Shown here: piece by piece, positions 62,381 through 64,000 of the stretch
Layout of the letters: each line of letters opens with the position of its first letter
Position numbering within the stretch: the first letter of the stretch is position 1
Source: Cohnella rhizoplanae
Lineage (GTDB): Bacteria; Bacillota; Bacilli; Paenibacillales; Paenibacillaceae
Assembly: GCF_948329515.1 (NCBI RefSeq)
Contig: NZ_CAOJCN010000014.1
Span: forward strand, 1 to 64,000
DNA length: 64,000 bases
Direction: 5' to 3'
Program-made: the position numbers and the translations under genes
The notes under the pieces: model-generated
Database searches by the model: none
Told to the model about the DNA's origin: nothing
Seen by the model: the letters and a program-made list of their open reading frames with translations, nothing else

Positions 62381-63249
62381 CCCTTCACCGCCCCCAGCAT
62401 GACGCCGCTGACGAAGTAGCGCTGCAGCCACGGGTAGACGAGCAGGATCGGCACGGTGGCGAAGACGACGCTCGCCGCCTTGAGACTCTCCGGCGTCGCG
62501 GCCATGGCGCTCGGCCCCTCGTTCTGCGTCAGGTCCGAGATCATGTTGTTCTGCACCAGCTGGTACAGCTTCAGCTGCAGCGGATAGAGCTCGGTCTTGG
62601 TGATGTACAAGAGGGTGTCCTGGAAGCCGTTCCACCGTCCGACCGCGTAGAACAGGCTAAGCGTCGCGATGACCGGCAGCGAGAGCGGCAGGATGATCCG
62701 AACGAGGGTGCCGAGCTGGCTGGAGCCGTCGATCTCGGCGGCTTCGACCAGACTCTTCGGGATCCCGTTAAAGAAAGAAATGAGAATAATCAGATAAAAA
62801 GGACTGATCAGACCCGGCAGCACGAGCGCCCAGACCGTATTAAGCAGATGCAGGTTCTTGACCAGGATGTACTCGGGGATGATGCCCCCGCTGAAGAACA
62901 TCGTGACGACGATGATGAACATGAACACCTTGCGGCCCTTGAGCTTGGTATGCGTCAGGGGGTAAGCGGCCGCGATCGTCATGATCATGCAGAGCACGGT
63001 GGTCAGCAGCGTCAGAAATACGGTGAAGCCGAGCGAATGAATCATCGACATATCCGACAGGACGCTGCGGTAGGCGTTCCAGTCGAGCTCGATCGGCAGC
63101 AGCGTGACGTCCCCGGACATGACCGCGCGGTTGGAGCTGAGCGAGATCGCGAGGATGTGGAAGAAGGGCGCCAGGCAGATCAGGACAAAGATCGTAATGA
63201 GAATGACGTTGACGGTATCGAAAATGCGGTTGGACGTGCGTTCGTTCAA
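62377..63249 (-). CDS. Sugar ABC transporter permease, LplC/YtcP type
   Basis: A 290-residue permease with six TM helices from TVNVILITIFVLICLAPFFHILAI onward. EAA loop SLVEAAEIDGSSQLGTLVRIILPLSLPVIATLSLFYAVG; ending LQRYFVSGVMLGAVKG. TTG 63249 is used, with AGGAG 9 nt upstream. It follows its partner permease by 27 nt. The matching binding lipoprotein gene is not between here and the window edge, unlike the other two importers where it follows the permeases. Confidence 0.92.
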   Translation of the reverse strand: MNERTSNRIFDTVNVILITIFVLICLAPFFHILAISLSSNRAVMSGDVTLLPIELDWNAYRSVLSDMSMIHSLGFTVFLTLLTTVLCMIMTIAAAYPLTHTKLKGRKVFMFIIVVTMFFSGGIIPEYILVKNLHLLNTVWALVLPGLISPFYLIILISFFNGIPKSLVEAAEIDGSSQLGTLVRIILPLSLPVIATLSLFYAVGRWNGFQDTLLYITKTELYPLQLKLYQLVQNNMISDLTQNEGPSAMAATPESLKAASVVFATVPILLVYPWLQRYFVSGVMLGAVKG

Positions 63250-63276
63250 CGTAGCCCGCTCCTTTCCATAGGAAGC

Positions 63277-64000
63277 TTATAGAATCCCTTCGTCGGTCAG
63301 CTTCTTCGACGCGAAGTTGGCGCCGAGGACGAACACCAGTCCGACGACCGCCTGGAACAGCCCGACGACCGTCGCCAGCGTGTATTGGCCGGACTCGAGG
63401 CCCGTACGGTAGACGTAGGTGCTAAGCACGTCGGAATAATCCATGACCATCTTGTTGCCGATCACGAACGGACGGTCGAAGCCGATCGCGATCATATTGC
63501 CCAGATTGATGATGAGCAGCGTGGCGATCGTCGTCTTGAGTCCGGGCAGCGTGATGTGCCAGATTCGCTTGAACCGTCCGGCGCCGTCCACCTCGGCCGC
63601 CTCGAACAGGTCGCGGTTGATGCCCGTGAGGGCGGCCAGGTACAGGATCGTGCCCCATCCCGCGCTCTGCCAGACGCCCGTGGCCAGGTACGTGAACAGC
63701 CAGTGGTTTTTGTCCGTCAGAAAAGGAATGGGCTCGAAGCCGAGCGAGACGATGAAGTTGTTGATCATGCCGGACTGCGTGCCGAACACCTGATACACGA
63801 TGCCGCCTATGATAACCCAGGAGATAAAGTGGGGAATGTACAAAATCGTTTGAGACAGCCGCTTGAACCACTGGAACTTGACCTCGAACAGCATGATCGC
63901 CAGAATCAGCGGAGCCGGAAACGATACGATCAGGTCCAGGATGTTCAGCATAAGCGTATTGCGAAGCGTCTTAAAAAAATCGTGCGAGTGAAATACCTCG
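63277..64000 (-). CDS. Sugar ABC transporter permease, LplB type (5' end beyond the window)
   Basis: About 241 C-terminal residues of an LplB-type permease; the frame stays open to the window edge and reads SHDFFKTLRNTLMLNILDLIVSFPAPLILAIMLFE, the family pattern that lies in the first third of full-length members. EAA loop LFEAAEVDGAGRFKRIWHITLPGLKTTIATLL. The first TM helix and start codon are missing because of the edge, not mutation. Confidence 0.92.
   Translation of the reverse strand, partial: EVFHSHDFFKTLRNTLMLNILDLIVSFPAPLILAIMLFEVKFQWFKRLSQTILYIPHFISWVIIGGIVYQVFGTQSGMINNFIVSLGFEPIPFLTDKNHWLFTYLATGVWQSAGWGTILYLAALTGINRDLFEAAEVDGAGRFKRIWHITLPGLKTTIATLLIINLGNMIAIGFDRPFVIGNKMVMDYSDVLSTYVYRTGLESGQYTLATVVGLFQAVVGLVFVLGANFASKKLTDEGIL

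Overview
The window looks like the chromosome of a GC-rich member of the Paenibacillaceae (Cohnella or Paenibacillus type). The evidence is in the genes: SLH-anchored surface proteins, LplABC-type sugar importers with lipobox substrate-binding proteins, YesS-like membrane AraC regulators, many intracellular glycosidases, strong GGAGG-type ribosome binding sites and sigma-A promoters. It reads as a polysaccharide-utilisation region made of several adjacent loci, nearly all on the minus strand. I found no rRNA, tRNA, CRISPR array, transposase or phage gene.

Left part (1-19.4 kb): an alpha/beta-hydrolase (plus strand), then a minus-strand locus of two permeases, a lipoprotein binding protein and two secreted right-handed beta-helix proteins. 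The two beta-helix proteins are tandem duplicates with different C-terminal tails, one with FN3 modules and one with SLH wall anchors. Upstream lie a membrane AraC sensor-regulator and a soluble AraC regulator, the latter divergent from a GH36-like alpha-galactosidase. 19.4-24 kb is an accessory patch: a MITE-like inverted-repeat element around 16-bp tandem repeats, a frameshifted discoidin-domain remnant, a glyoxalase-fold protein, a TIM-barrel isomerase, repeat-rich non-coding DNA, and an SDR/MerR divergent pair with a textbook 19-bp-spacer MerR promoter.

Middle part (24-43.6 kb): a second importer operon (two permeases, a binding lipoprotein and a CBM35/pectate-lyase-fold exoprotein), followed by a large cytoplasmic (alpha/alpha)-barrel glycosidase-like protein, a GH2 beta-mannosidase-like enzyme, a PMI-like cupin and a TIM-barrel isomerase. 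A GH38 alpha-mannosidase lies upstream and is divergent from a GntR/LacI (AraR-type) repressor. Shared CTTGTTATA-like sites sit just downstream of three predicted promoters and suggest one regulon. Inference: the exoproteins cut a polymer, oligomers enter through the importers, and cytoplasmic mannosidases and isomerases finish the job. No ATPase gene is present, so a shared MsmX-type ATPase elsewhere in the genome is implied.

Right part (43.6-64 kb): a 51-bp tandem repeat array and a long hairpin, a second VOC protein, then a single gene of about 12 kb for a 4,026-residue SLH surface protein. This protein combines a beta-helix, a Thr/Pro linker, FN3, about 21 beta-sandwich repeats and a very long alpha-helical tandem repeat tail. 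I could not assign the tail to any family, and it is the most unusual item here. The edge holds a tightly coupled minus-strand operon: two permeases (the upstream one cut by the window edge), a TIM-barrel isomerase, an (alpha/alpha)-toroid protein and a GH105-type unsaturated uronyl hydrolase. A mannose- and uronate-containing polysaccharide is a reasonable but unproven guess for the overall substrate.
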